From assembly GCF_030272615.1 (NCBI RefSeq), contig NC_081413.1:564944510-565008509 (forward strand): a stretch of DNA of 64,000 nt, read 5' to 3'. Of this stretch, positions 11,360-21,760 are shown piece by piece. This DNA comes from Cryptomeria japonica (lineage: Eukaryota; Streptophyta; Pinopsida; Cupressales; Cupressaceae). A program made the position numbers and the translations under genes. The notes beneath the pieces were generated by a model. The model was not told the origin of the DNA, did no database searches, and was given only the letters and a program-made list of their open reading frames with translations. Position 1 is the stretch's first letter. Each line of letters opens with the position of its first letter.

Positions 11360-11600
11360 TTCAATTCCAAGGGGAGATCCAAATCTCTTGGAAAGTCTAA
11401 AGTTATTTGTTGGAATTGCGGTAAGCCTAGACACTTTCGTAAGGAACAAAAAAAAAGGAAAAGAAAAAGAAGAAATTCAATTATGGTTCATATTACCTCT
11501 TATAGTGATTGGTTTTTTGAATGTGAAGAATTTTATGGAGGTAAGGTGTACTTGAGTGATGATTCTCATTTAAATGTTGTTGGTGTGGATAGTGCAATGA
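11360..11600 (+). pseudogene. Copia-like gag/protease scrap
   Basis: One plus-strand frame reads SKSLGKSKVICWNCGKPRHF then a Lys/Arg-rich run. This is a zinc knuckle whose last Cys is lost. It continues into WFFECEEFYGGKVYLSDDSH and LNVVGVDSAM, which resembles the stretch after the protease active site in plant copia polyproteins (a G-x-VYLGDDH type motif). The protease catalytic DSG itself is missing, so a deletion has joined gag to the region beyond it. The frame then runs into the 42-bp minisatellite. Confidence 0.5.
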
Positions 11601-13029
11601 GGGGTGAGTGGGTGGAATCTTCAGATGGAGTGGATGGAAGGGTGTGAGATTTAGTGACTTGGGCAGATGGAGTGGATGGAAGGATGTAGATGGAGCAGAT
11701 GGAAGGATGAGGAGTTCCTCAACTGGGGTAGATGAGGTGGATGAAAGGATGAGAGGTTCTTTTGTTGGGGAAAATGGAGTGGATGGAAGGATGAGAGGTT
11801 CCTTAATGGGGATAGATGGAGTGGATGGAAGGATGAGAGGTTCTTCAGCTAGGGGAGATGGAGTGGATGGAAGGACAAGAGGTTCCTCAATAGGGATAGA
11901 TGGAGTGGATGGAAGGATGGGAAGTTCCTCAACTAGGATAGATAGAGTGTATGGAAGGATGGAAGGTTCATCAGTTTGAGTGTGAATGATGGTAGGTGTA
12001 GGTGACGGGGATTGTGGTTGGATGGTGTCAATGGATGGGACGTTCTTGATGGTTTTAGGAAGCGGGAGAGGAATGGTAGGTGTGGAAGTGGAAGGGAAGT
12101 TGTTGAAATGGAGGAGGGAATGGATTGAGCTACGATGGAGTGGAAGATGGTGTGCTGAGATAGGATGTAGTAGATGGTGAATTGAGATAGGATGAAGTGG
12201 AAGAATGTGGATTGAGATAGGATGGAGGATTATGATTGGTGCCACTTGCTGATTATTGAATGTTTGTCACGACAATGGATGAAGGCGGTGCTCGTAGATA
12301 ACTGAAACGTGGTTGTGAAACAACAAGTTGCGATATCACTTGAGGTTGATATTGGAGGGAACTGACAACTTGTGGCACTGATTGGATAGGTGGGGGAACA
12401 AATGATAATGACATTGTGTAATTCATGCCCCTAGTCATATCCTGTGTGACAGATGATGGCATATTAGGATTAAATGGGGGATTGAGGTAGGATGAAAGAC
12501 TAGAATTATATAGAGCATTGAGATAAGATGGAAGATTAAGATTGGATGGAGGATTTAGATATGATGGAGGATTAAAATTAGATGGAAGATTAAGATGGAA
12601 TGGAGGATTTTGATAACATGAGGGAATGGATGTTTCATATGAGGGATACATGGAGGTAAGATATGATGGAGTTGTGGGCAAAAGACAAGATGGATTTCCC
12701 TTGTCAAAGGTGTGATAAGGATCATGAGTGGATGCACGAGGAATAATAGAGTAGCCAGGATAAATAATTGGATTTTGGTATTGGACACTTAGTGCAAGCT
12801 TGCTAATGATGAGGACATCAAGATTTTCAATTTCATATTCATCTTGATTGACCATATCCTCATCATCATCGGGATAGATCTCAACTTGATCAACCATACC
12901 ATTGTCATCATCAGTTAAGGATGAAGTGGAAGAAAATGAAGGACGACCAAACTCATCATAATAAAATTGCGAGATCACAATTAGTTGATGAATTGGAGAG
13001 ATGAAAGATGAGAAAGGATGATAGACCAA
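11493..13029 (-). pseudogene. Decayed proline-rich, repeat-containing ORF
   Basis: Two minus-strand frames (13029-12253, then 12245-11493) together read as a Pro/Ser/Leu-rich protein of about 500 residues. The N-terminal part has an acidic patch (LTDDDNGMVDQVEIYPDDDED). It is followed by imperfect repeats of PSYLNPPSN type (about 12,640-12,470) and a hydrophobic Pro/Val region. After a frame change comes a His/Leu/Pro-rich zone, then tandem 14-residue repeats of type EEPLILPSTPSIPI. No enzyme motif is visible. Pro-rich linkers of this kind occur in Gag proteins of large plant gypsy elements, and the gag at 36,230 has one, but a captured host gene is also possible. I cannot assign a function. 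Confidence 0.4.
11625..11980 (+). repeat. 42-bp minisatellite, 7-8 copies
   Basis: The unit is approximately GATGGAGTGGATGGAAGG, then ATGAGAGGTTCCTCAAC, then a short variable piece. Because 42 is a multiple of three, the tract is open on both strands: GVDGRMRGSS repeats on plus, EEPLILPSTPSIPI repeats on minus. Copies differ at several positions each, mostly by substitution, with length kept. The minus-strand reading continues into the proline-rich ORF, so I take the minus strand as the original coding sense. Confidence 0.8.
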
Positions 13030-14148
13030 AGACCAAGATGAGATGGGGATTGAATTTGAAGAAGTTGGAAAGAGGATGAAATTTGATATTCAATTTTAGA
13101 TATTTGATGTTCAACCTCTGACTTAGGAAGAAGGAATTGATGACGCAAATTGGGAGACAAGGGATGATGATGGATGATAATGATGATGCAAGCTATAAAT
13201 CAGAATCGAGATCTGATTAGCGATGTTCGATTGGAATGAGGGGCCAAAGTTATGACTTCTAATTGAGATGATAAAAGTTTGATTATGCAAGTCAAAAACC
13301 TTAGTAGACAATAGTGATGATGCTAGATTTGAAATGAGACCAAGATGAATTGATTTGACACTTGATCGAGGTAAATTTTGACAAGGTAATGAGACAACTG
13401 ACACAAAATTGATAGATCAAAAGGACAAGTGTTGAAGGATGAGACCAAGCTAGGACCTAGTGACATGAGATTGTTTGATATTTTGAGTTGATATTTGACA
13501 AAGATTATTTCGACACCAAAAATAAAAAACACACAAGTATGATAATGAAAAGAAGATATGCAATTCCTAGAATAGTCAAAGATGATACTTGTTGAATCCC
13601 CTAACCGTAAAATACCACATCCAACAAGATAGATAGAAGCTTGGTTGCACTGGCTCCACCCTCGACACCCACTTCTCGGGCATGCCAAGCTTCGAATTTC
13701 TAGAGATATGAGGATCTAGAGAAATTTTCTATCTCCAATTGGGGGTACATCAAGGGTGTCTTCGATATGCGTGTATCACAATGCCTGAGCCAACAAGTAG
13801 AAGGATTGGAGCCACTATAACATTGGTTCATAGTAATTTTCTGATGGGTCCTGTCCAGCAATGATTTCGCGAAGCAAGCCACTTAAGGTTCTAATTGAGC
13901 TTATCGGTGCAGAGAAGGCCTCCACATATGACGAATTCACTCAACACTTTGGCCGTTTGACCAAGTATTTGTATAGTGGCTCGAAAAACACTGCTCGAGG
14001 TCACGCTGGGAGTGATGCTATCCCCATTGTGCCCCTATTTTGAAATACTCCCTTGAGGTGATGAGGCCCCCTTAAAGATAAAAACAGGCCTCACTAACCA
14101 CCTTTCTCATCACCCAAGTTCTGCGAAGGCAAGGGGAGAGGATAATAG
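13030..14148. other. Unassigned region with a short ORF
   Basis: The left half is purine-rich on the plus strand, continuing the composition of the proline-rich frame. The right half has a 60-codon open frame at 13,861-14,043 (motif EFTQHFGRLTKYLYSGSKNT) without recognised family. A polypurine run (GGCAAGGGGAGAGGA, about 14,121-14,135) precedes a possible LTR start TGTAACTATC near 14,149. Confidence 0.35.
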
Positions 14149-14317
14149 GTGTAACTATCAATCCACCCTATGAGTGCACAAGTGTGCCAAACATGAAAGA
14201 CATAAGATTCATTTTAATCCCCATATAGAAGTTGTTTACTACTGGCAATTTTTGTGCAAACCTTAGCAGAGCTCAAATCCAGGATTTCAGTGTGGCTAAC
14301 ACTTCATGTTGGTCAAT

Positions 14318-14342
14318 ACCGATAACACGTCGTGTTATCGGT
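14318..14342. repeat. Perfect 25-bp palindrome
   Basis: The arms ACCGATAACACG and CGTGTTATCGGT flank one T. Within the next 70 bp there are two more inverted pairs: CTACA with TGTAG around TAACTTT, and CATATAAC with GTTATATG around ATGAAG. Also GGTCAATA at 14,311 is matched by TATTGACC near 14,413. This cluster leads into the CTTATCCC array. Confidence 0.85.
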
Positions 14343-14424
14343 CTTAGTAAAGTTAGCTGCTTCTACATAACTTTTGTAGAATGTCATATAACATGAAGGT
14401 TATATGATGTGTTATTGACCACAT

Positions 14425-14511
14425 GGGATAAGGCTCAGGAGGCCAGCAGGGGGTACTTCACTTATCCCACAAAGTTAGAAAGACAACAAAGGTCTCACGG
14501 GATAAGAGTTG
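14425..14511. repeat. Left portion of the CTTATCCC/GGGATAAG array
   Basis: GGGATAAG occurs at 14,425-14,432, CTTATCCC at 14,461-14,468 and CGGGATAAG at 14,498-14,506. The array is then cut by the chromovirus, whose left target-site copy AGTTG occupies 14,507-14,511. Confidence 0.8.
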
Positions 14512-14917
14512 TGATGTAGGGGCATCCCCTGTTCACAACAATCTTGCATCAACCAAAAAAAAATTCCTTTCTATTTTGTTTGCAGTTTTAGTTTTCTTTC
14601 TGTGTGTCTCGGTTTTGGCTTACTAAATCCTGTGGAGTTGGTTTCTACTTGAAGACTTAATCATCTTTCTTGCTTTCAAAACTGCATCTCATTTGGATCA
14701 CTTTCCAGCAAGATATCGCTACCAGTTTCCAAGACAGTTTCTTGTTACCGGTTGCCTAAGACCTATTTTGGTGATCTACCGAAGCCCATTCCAAAGCTTG
14801 CAGAGCCTTGAGCGTTGATCTTGATGTTTCTTGGTGGAGGTTGACCTTGTTCATTTTGCATGTTAGGTCTTGTTCTTTAGGTTTTGATGCCTTTTGGGCT
14901 GACTGGATCTTTTGGAT

Positions 14918-14953
<36 letters not shown>

Positions 14954-15216
14954 AATCATGCTCTAGAATGTAATCAATTAGAATCAATCAGAGTATCAGA
15001 TAGGTAGAGTGTGCCTAGAAGATTGATCTTTCGATTCAAGGTTCCAATTGTGACCTATTCTACCAGGCATGTGTGCTGATATGTTGTAACCTGGTTGTTA
15101 TTGGTTGGATGTAATCAAATTTCATGCAATAAAATTATTTGTTCTGCATTGCCTCCATCGTATCTGTGTGTTTCCATTGTGTTACTCTTGCTGACTAGTC
15201 CGGATTGATTGCTTCA
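14512..15216 (+). repeat. 5' LTR of the chromovirus
   Basis: It is about 705 bp, TG at the start and CA at the end (TTGCTTCA). It aligns along its length with 19,866-20,578. Differences include a longer (TA)n tract here (about 14,928-14,950) and a ~24-bp segment near the end that only the 3' copy has (around 20,546-20,570). Confidence 0.92.
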
Positions 15217-15218
15217 AG

Positions 15219-15230
15219 TGGCATCAAAGC
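15219..15230 (+). other. Primer-binding site of the chromovirus
   Basis: TGGCATCAAAGC lies 2 nt after the LTR. It differs by two G-to-A/T-to-C type changes from the initiator-Met PBS TGGTATCAGAGC. Confidence 0.8.
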
Positions 15231-15330
15231 AAAGTTTCATTCTGGAGGTTTCATGTCTTGAATTTTGTTGTAGGTTGGTGGATTGCGGATCTGACCTGCA
15301 ATTGCAATTGCAGATGACTAGTATGAATCT

Positions 15331-16380
15331 ATGGTGCGAAGAGGAACTAGGAATGGTGGAGCGCATGGGAATGTAGACCCTGTTGTGATGGATATGTTGC
15401 AAGGAATAGAAGTCCAGTTAGAAGCCATGGAGACATCCCAGAGAAGAGGCCAATGTATTGAAGATGGGAGTGAAGATGAAGGAGAAGAAGCCTCGACAGA
15501 ACAAGTAAACCTACTGATAGTTGATTCGGATGAAGAAAGGTTTGTAATGGTTTTGAGTAGGGGAAACACTAAACCTCATTTTACCCCACCAAAATATGAT
15601 GGGAAGTTAGATTCAGATGAATTGATGGATTGGATCTCAGAGATGGAGAAGTATTTTGATTGTTAAAACACTGTAGAAGAGGAAGGTGAAATATGCCTGT
15701 ACCCGGTTGAAAGGTCATGCATCTCTTTGGTGGGAGCATTTGCAAGTTGATAGACAAAGAAGAGGTAAATAAAAGATTAAGACATAGGATCGAATGATTG
15801 CTAAGTTAAAATCAAAGTTTGTCCTAGCGAATTATCAAGTGGATTTATTCCGGAAGTTGCAAAATTTGAGACAAAAGGAATCTACTGTGAAGGAGTACAC
15901 CAAAGCATTTTACAAATTGAACATCAGATCTAGACATGTTGATGAAGTTGAACAAATTGCAATATATTTGAATGGATTATAGATGTCTATACAAGATGAA
16001 CTCAGTATGATCAAATTGGAGAGTGTTGAAGAGGCTTACCAGTATGCATTAAAGGTTGAAGAGAAATTGAATAAAAGACATGAGTAGAGACAAAGAGGTA
16101 GAGGTGGAAGGTTTATCGAAGGAAGATTTTAGGGAGGAAGAGGAACTAGTATAGATTAGAACAAGGACAAGGAAGTGAGCAAAGGAGGTAATTCATACTA
16201 GAAGGATGATATAAATTTATACTGGAGGAGAGAACCGAATGGTTACCAGAATGAGACTTTGGAAGACAAGACAAGAGGACATTTAGAGGAACTTGCTTTA
16301 AGTATGGAGGAGAAGGACACAATGCATTTGAATGCAAGAAGACAAAGGTTACCAGAAGAGAAGCAATGGTGGAAGAAAAC
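15331..16380 (+). pseudogene. Chromovirus gag
   Basis: Translation begins MVRRGTRNGGAHGNVDPVV, with an acidic linker and then the Gag capsid signature PPKYDGKLDSDELMDWISEM. After several stops come FRKLQNLRQKESTVKEYTKA (15,840-15,910), the conserved capsid helix region, and a zinc knuckle CFKYGGEGHNAFEC (about 16,290-16,335) whose second Cys has become Tyr. Stops occur at several sites, among them TAG codons at 15,782, 16,086 and 16,130-16,200. Gag would form the particle core and bind RNA in the cytoplasm. This copy cannot do so. Confidence 0.8.
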
Positions 16381-18506
16381 CCCACTGGATCAAATAATAA
16401 ACCAAAAGATGGAGTACTATTGATGATGAGGAGAGCTTTGTGTCATACCGGAGGAGATGAAGAACCCTTGCAGAGGAAGAATTTGTTCAAGACCAGATCT
16501 AAGGTATCCGGTAAGTGTTGTAAAGTTTTTATTGATAGTGGTCATTCAGATAAACTTGTTTTAGAAGAGATGATGAATAAGTTGAAATTGGAAAGATTGA
16601 AACACCCTAAGCCTTATTAGATAGCATGGATTCAGGATGAACATAAGTTGTTAGTAAGTGAATAATGTTTGCTAAAATTGAAAATTGGGAATTATCATGA
16701 TGAAGTTTTGTGTGATATTATACCTATGAATATTTGTCATCTTTTATTGGGAAAACCTTGGCGGTTTGATAGATAGGAAATACATGATTGGAGGAAGAAT
16801 GCATACACTATTGTGGCCAATGGGATGAAGAAAACCTTGTTGCCTTTGGAGGAACCTTTGAAGAATGAAGTCTATACAAATACCAGAATCTATTTAGTAG
16901 ATGGAAGGAAATTCATGGATGGACTGACATGGGAATGTGTGTTTTGCCTTTAATTTCTAAGAAGACTAAGAGACCAGAACCGGAAGGAGAACACCCATGA
17001 GAGATAAGAGATTTGCTGACAGAATATGAGAACATCATTTCAGATAATATACCTGATGGATTGCCACCTATTAGAAGTATTAGTCATTGCATGGACTTGG
17101 TTCCCATAGCTAGTTTGGCTAACAAAGCTACACACCGGTTGAGACCGACAGAGAATGAAGAACTGGATAGACAATTGTAGGAGCTATTGAAGAAAGGTTT
17201 GATCAGGCAGAGTCTGAGACCTTGTGTAGTACCAGTAGTATTAGCACCTAAGAAGAATGGAGAATGGAGGATGTGTGTCGATTCAATAGAAATAAAATAG
17301 ATCATAGTGAAATACCGATTTCCTTTGCCTAGGATGGATGACATAATGGACTATTTGAGTGGACAAAAATACTTTACAAATATAGATTTGAAGAGTGGAT
17401 ATCATCAGATCAGGATCAAAGAAGGTGATGAGTGGAAGATAATATTTAAGACAAATGAAGGACTATATGAATGGTTGGTGATGCCTTTTGGATTGACTAA
17501 TGCACCAAGCACTTTAATGGGGCTAATGAATGAGGTATTAAAGAAATTCTTGAGTAAGTTTGTTATTGTGTATTTGGATGACATTCTGATTTTCAGTAGA
17601 ACGAAAGAGGAGCATTTGTTGCAGTTAAGACAAGTTTTGCAGAGGTTGAGAGAATAGAAGTTGTTGATCAATATCAAGAAGTGTACTTTCATGAAGGATG
17701 AGTTATTATATTTGGGATTTGTGATATCTGAGGATGGTTTGAAGATGGACCTTGAGAAAGTGAAAGCCATTGTTGAGTGGCCTACACCAAAAAGCATTGG
17801 AGAGGTAAGATCATTTCATGGATTGGCTATTTTTTACCAGAAGTTTATCTGAAATTTCAGTTTAGTTTGTAACCCTATGAATGAGACTATGAGAGGAGAT
17901 TGAAAGAAATTAAAGTGGACCACTGAAGAAAACAAAAGTTTTGAATTGTTGAAGTAGAAAGTGACTAAGCAACCTGTGTTAGCTTTATCAGATTTCAATA
18001 AGGTATTTCAAGTGGATTGTGCTGCAAGTGGAACAACAATAGGTGAAGTTTTGAGTCAAGAAGGGAGAGCAGTAGCATATTTCAGTGAGAAATTGAATGA
18101 TGACCGGAAGAGATATTTTGTATATGATCGGGAATTTTATGCCATAGTTCAAGCCTTGAAGAAATGGAGACACTACTTGTTGCCTAAGGAGTTTGTGTTG
18201 TATACAGATCATCAAGCCTTACAGTATTTGAATAGTCAGAGTAAGTTGAATCAGAGACATATGAGATGGGTAGAATTCTTGCAGAGTTACACCTTTTTGT
18301 TGAAGCATAGAAGTGGGAAATCTAACAAAGTTGTTGATGCATTGAGTAGGAGAAGGAATTTGCTGACAAAAATGAGAGTGACAATATTAGGTTTTCAAGA
18401 TTTGAAGACCTTGTATGATGAAGACCCAGATTTTGCAGAACCTTGGAAAGCATGTAGAGAATCAGTTATGGTTGATAGGAGAAAATCGTTGGATTATTTC
18501 ATTTAG
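16381..18506 (+). pseudogene. Chromovirus protease, reverse transcriptase and RNase H
   Basis: The aspartic protease site is visible as FIDSGHSDKLV (about 16,530). Reverse transcriptase follows: [14 protein letters not shown] (17,245), [37 protein letters not shown] (17,390), [12 protein letters not shown] and the catalytic box YLDDILIFS (17,570-17,596), with the connecting LGFVISEDGL region. RNase H has VDCAASGTTIGEVLSQ, FYAIVQALKKWRHYL and LYTDHQALQYL (18,000-18,230). Stops lie after the RT thumb (17,656), after QKFI (17,850) and near 17,956. Several are TAG where related elements have a Gln codon. The catalytic Asp pair of RT is kept. Confidence 0.9.
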
Positions 18507-19835
18507 GATGAGATGTTATTCAAGGGAGTTAAATTGTGCATACCTAAGAGTTCCATGAGAGAGAACCTAATAAAAGAGAAACATAGTGGAGGTTTAGCTG
18601 GACATTTTGGCATTCACAAAACATTTGCATTGGTGAGTGAGTAGTAATTTTGGCCCCAAATTCATAAGGATGTTAAGAGATATGTGTAGAGTTGTAGAGT
18701 TTAAGTTGCAAAAGGTAGTAGTCAGAATGTGGGATTGTATAAACCTTTGACAGTACCGATAAGACCTTGGGAGGATATAAGCATGAATTTTGTACTTGGA
18801 TTGCCTAAGACACTGAGAGGGAATGATTCTATATTTGTGGTAGTGGATAGATTTTCAAAGATGGCTCATTTCATACCTTGTAAGAAAAAATCAGATGCAT
18901 TACATATAGTAGACCTATTTTTCAAGGAAGTGGTGAGATTGCATGGATTACCTAAGAGCATAGTTTCAGAAAGAGACACCAAGTTTGTTGGCTATTTTTG
19001 GAGAACACTTTGGAAGAAGATGAAGACAAATTTGAAGTTCAGTTCTACTTTTCATCCACAGACTGATGGACAGACAAAATTTGTTAACTGGAGTTTGGGA
19101 AACTTGTTGAGATGTTTAGTGGGAGATAAAACGGGAAGTTGGGACTTGATCCTTGCACAAGCAGAGTTTTCCTACAACAATTTAGTGAATAGAAGTACTA
19201 GAAAAATACCTTTTGAGATTGTTACCGTAGTGCATCCTAAAGGAATAGAAGAATTGAGAGACATTAGCAGTGAAGACTGGAAGAGTTCAAAAGCAGAAGA
19301 TTTTGCAGATCACATGGCAACATTGCATATTCAGGTTAAACAACATTTGGAAGACATGAACAACAAATATAAGGAGAAGGTAGATGAGAAGAGGAGACAT
19401 AAGGAATTTGAAGTTGGTGATGAAGTGATGGTATATTTGATAAAAAAGAGATTCCCGGTTGGAACTTATAATAAGTTGTAGATGAAGAAGTTTGGACCCT
19501 ATAAGATTTTGAGAAAGTTCAGTTCTGGAAATGCATATGAAGTGGAGCTACTACATAGTCTAAGTATTTCACCTAAATTCAACATTGTAGATCTTCATGA
19601 GTACCATGAACTAGAATTTAGTGAGGATAGTGTTGCAGACGTTGAGAAACAATTGCCCCAGAAGGAACCAGATCAGATTGAAGAGATTTTGGACATTAGG
19701 ATTGGGCATAGTACCTAGAACAGTTTGTACAAAGAATACATTATGAAGTGGAAGAGTAGACCAGTTGAAGATTCATCTTGGATTTCTCAGGTAGAGGTAG
19801 ACCGCCTTGGTTTCCCTTTGACCCCAGCAAAGTGA
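18507..19835 (+). pseudogene. Chromovirus integrase and chromodomain-like C-terminus
   Basis: The zinc-binding region is recognisable around SGGLAGHFGIHKT (18,590-18,630) with adjacent stops. The catalytic core shows DISMNFVLGLPKT (18,775) and SERDTKFVGYFW (18,970), but in HPQTDGQTKFVNWSLGNLL (about 19,053-19,110) the third acidic residue of the DDE triad is Lys. GPYKILRKFSSGNAYEVELL is the C-terminal GPY/F module. After a TAG at 19,716 a chromodomain-like piece YKEYIMKWKSRPVEDSSWI (19,730-19,785) closes the polyprotein at a TGA at 19,835. In active chromoviruses this tail guides insertion to particular chromatin. Confidence 0.88.
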
Positions 19836-19865
19836 GAGGCTCACTTTTCATTAACCTCGTATGTC

Positions 19866-20578
19866 TGATGCAGGAGCATCCCCGGTTCACAGCAATCTTG
19901 CATCAACCAAAAAAATTTTCCTTTCTATTTTATTTGCAGTTTCAGTTTTATTTCTGTGTGTCCCGGTTTTGGCTCACCGGATCTTGTGGAGTTGGATTCT
20001 ACTTGAAGACTTGATCATGTTTCTTTCTTTTAAAACTACATCTTATTTGGATCACTTTTTGGCAAGATATCGCTACCGAATTCTATGACAGTTGCTTGTT
20101 ACTAGTTGCATGAGACCTATTTTGGTGATCTACCAGAACCCATTCTGAAGCTTGCAGAGCCTTGAGTGTTGATCTTGATGTTTCTTGGCAGAGGCCGTCC
20201 TTGTTCATTTTTCACGTTAGGTCTTGTTCTTCAGGTTTTGATGCCTTTTGGGCCGACTAGATCCTTTGGATCGATATATATATTTGCAATTATGCTCTAG
20301 AATATAATCAATTAGAATCAATCAGAGTATCAAATAGATAGATTGTGCCTAGAGGGTAGATCTTTCAATTCAAGGTCCTAGTTGTGACCTATTCTAGTAT
20401 GCCTATGTGTCGATATGTTGTAACCTGGTTGTTACTGGTTGAATGTAATCAAATTTCATGCAATAAAACTATTTGTTCTACATTGCCTCCATCATATCTA
20501 TGTATTTCCATTGTGTTACTCTTGTTGACCGGTTCAGATTGATCTCCTTGAGGTCCCTCCTCACCGGTGACTGCTTCA
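19866..20578 (+). repeat. 3' LTR of the chromovirus
   Basis: It starts TGATGCAGGAGCATCCCC and ends GACTGCTTCA, followed by the right AGTTG target copy. Only a short (TA)n is present (20,276-20,283). The region upstream (19,836-19,865) is short and lacks a strong polypurine tract. Confidence 0.92.
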
Positions 20579-20599
20579 AGTTGTGATAAGAAGATGTGT

Positions 20600-21760
20600 T
20601 TTCTCTTATATCGTAGGGTAAAATGGAGACAAAGGTGGTCTTGTGGGATAAGAAAAAGTCAAAGGTGGGTGGGCTTTTCCCTTATCCCACAGAGTAAAAC
20701 AGACATCAGAGGCAACCTGCGGGATAAGAAAATAACTAAGGTGGGTGTTTTTTGCTTATCCCATAAGGTTAAAAGGGACACAATGTGATGCCATGGGATA
20801 ATAAGTGATTGAAGTAAAAGGAGGCTTTATGCTTATCCCGCATGGAGAAAAATATTTGGCGGGTCACAGTCGGCATCTTCAGACAAGAGAGGAGCAAAGA
20901 AAAAGGTCACGCGGGTAAGAGCGATCAAAGGATATGAAGAATTTGCTTATCCCGTGAGGATAACAGACAGTGCAAGAAGTTATGTGGGATAAGAGAACAG
21001 AGAGAAAACAAGGGACTTTCTTATCTCGCATGTTCCCGTGGGATAAGAAAATAAAGGTAAAACAAGAATGCTTATCCCACAGAGTTAAAAAGGCAACAAT
21101 GACATTTCACGAGATATTAGTTCATGACAAGATGATGTATTTTCTCTTATCCCGCGGGGTAAAATGGAGACAAAGGTGGTCTCAGGGGAGGAAGCTTTTC
21201 CCTTATCCCATGGGATAAAACAAATTCACCAAAGGTCATGTGGGATAAGCTTGCCGGGGATAAAGTATAAGCTTTCCCCTTATCCCGCAGAGTTAAAAAG
21301 GCAACAATGGCGACACGCGAGATAAGGAATTGTCCAAAGCAAAGAAGAAAACTTTATCCCGTGGAGTAGAATGAGTGCACAAATGATGTTGTGGGATAAG
21401 GAAGATAAAGGTGGATGTGTGTTTTTGCTTATCCCACAGGGTGAAAAGGTCAACAAGAAGGTCACGCGGGATAAAGAGGATACAAGGAGATAAGCCAGAG
21501 GGCTTATCCCGCATAGTGATGATATTCAGACCTCAAGTATATCAAAGGCCTCATAGGATAAGAAAATAAAGGTAAAAAAAAGAAACCCTATCCTGTGGAG
21601 TAGAATGAAGGCTCAACAAGGCCTACAGGATAAGAAAGCGAGGCAAAAACAAAGAAAGATTATCCCGTGAGGTAAGAAGGAAGTGCAAAGGGACCCACAG
21701 GATAGGAAGACAAAGCAAATCCAAAGGGGATGGTTGTTCCCCCTTATCCTATGTGGTATG
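20600..21760. repeat. Main CTTATCCC/GGGATAAG alternating hairpin array
   Basis: About 28 sites alternate strictly in orientation: CTTATCCC-like at about 20,614, 20,679, 20,755, 20,832, 20,945, 21,021, 21,070, 21,148, 21,203, 21,280, 21,352, 21,429, 21,502, 21,588, 21,660, 21,741, with GGGATAAG-like between each (for example 20,644, 20,721, 20,984, 21,046, 21,241, 21,394, 21,467). A CTTATCCC half is usually followed by a (G/A)(C/T)(G/A)G(A/G)GT and A-rich stretch, then ACAA, then GGTCACGCGGGATAAG or a variant. Each pair could form an 8-13-bp stem with a loop of about 30 nt. The unit repeats every 70-80 bp. The last few units have drifted to TATCCTGT and ACAGGATA while still matching. Confidence 0.85.

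Larger units (their letters stand above)
14512..20578 (+). mobile_element. Complete Ty3/gypsy chromovirus, inactivated
   Basis: Two LTRs (14,512-15,216 and 19,866-20,578) bound a gag-pol region with PBS at the left. Both LTRs start TGATG and end TTCA. The five bases AGTTG stand on both sides (14,507-14,511 and 20,579-20,583), a perfect target-site duplication. The order protease, reverse transcriptase, RNase H, integrase, chromodomain-like tail identifies a plant chromovirus. The insertion broke the CTTATCCC hairpin array, so it is younger than that array. At least a dozen in-frame stops, frameshifts and a changed integrase residue make it non-autonomous. Confidence 0.93.

Noticed and set aside
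11608-11979. Plus-strand Gly/Asp-rich ORF (GVDGRMRGSS repeats)
   Set aside because: It is the antisense reading of the 42-bp minisatellite. The minus-strand reading continues into non-repeat coding-like sequence and is preferred.
14928-14950. (TA)n tract as a possible origin or promoter
   Set aside because: It is a microsatellite expansion in the 5' LTR only. The 3' LTR has a short version at the same place.
20600-21760. Second regularly spaced repeat array as CRISPR
   Set aside because: The sites alternate in orientation and loop sequences are related to each other. This is a hairpin tandem repeat.
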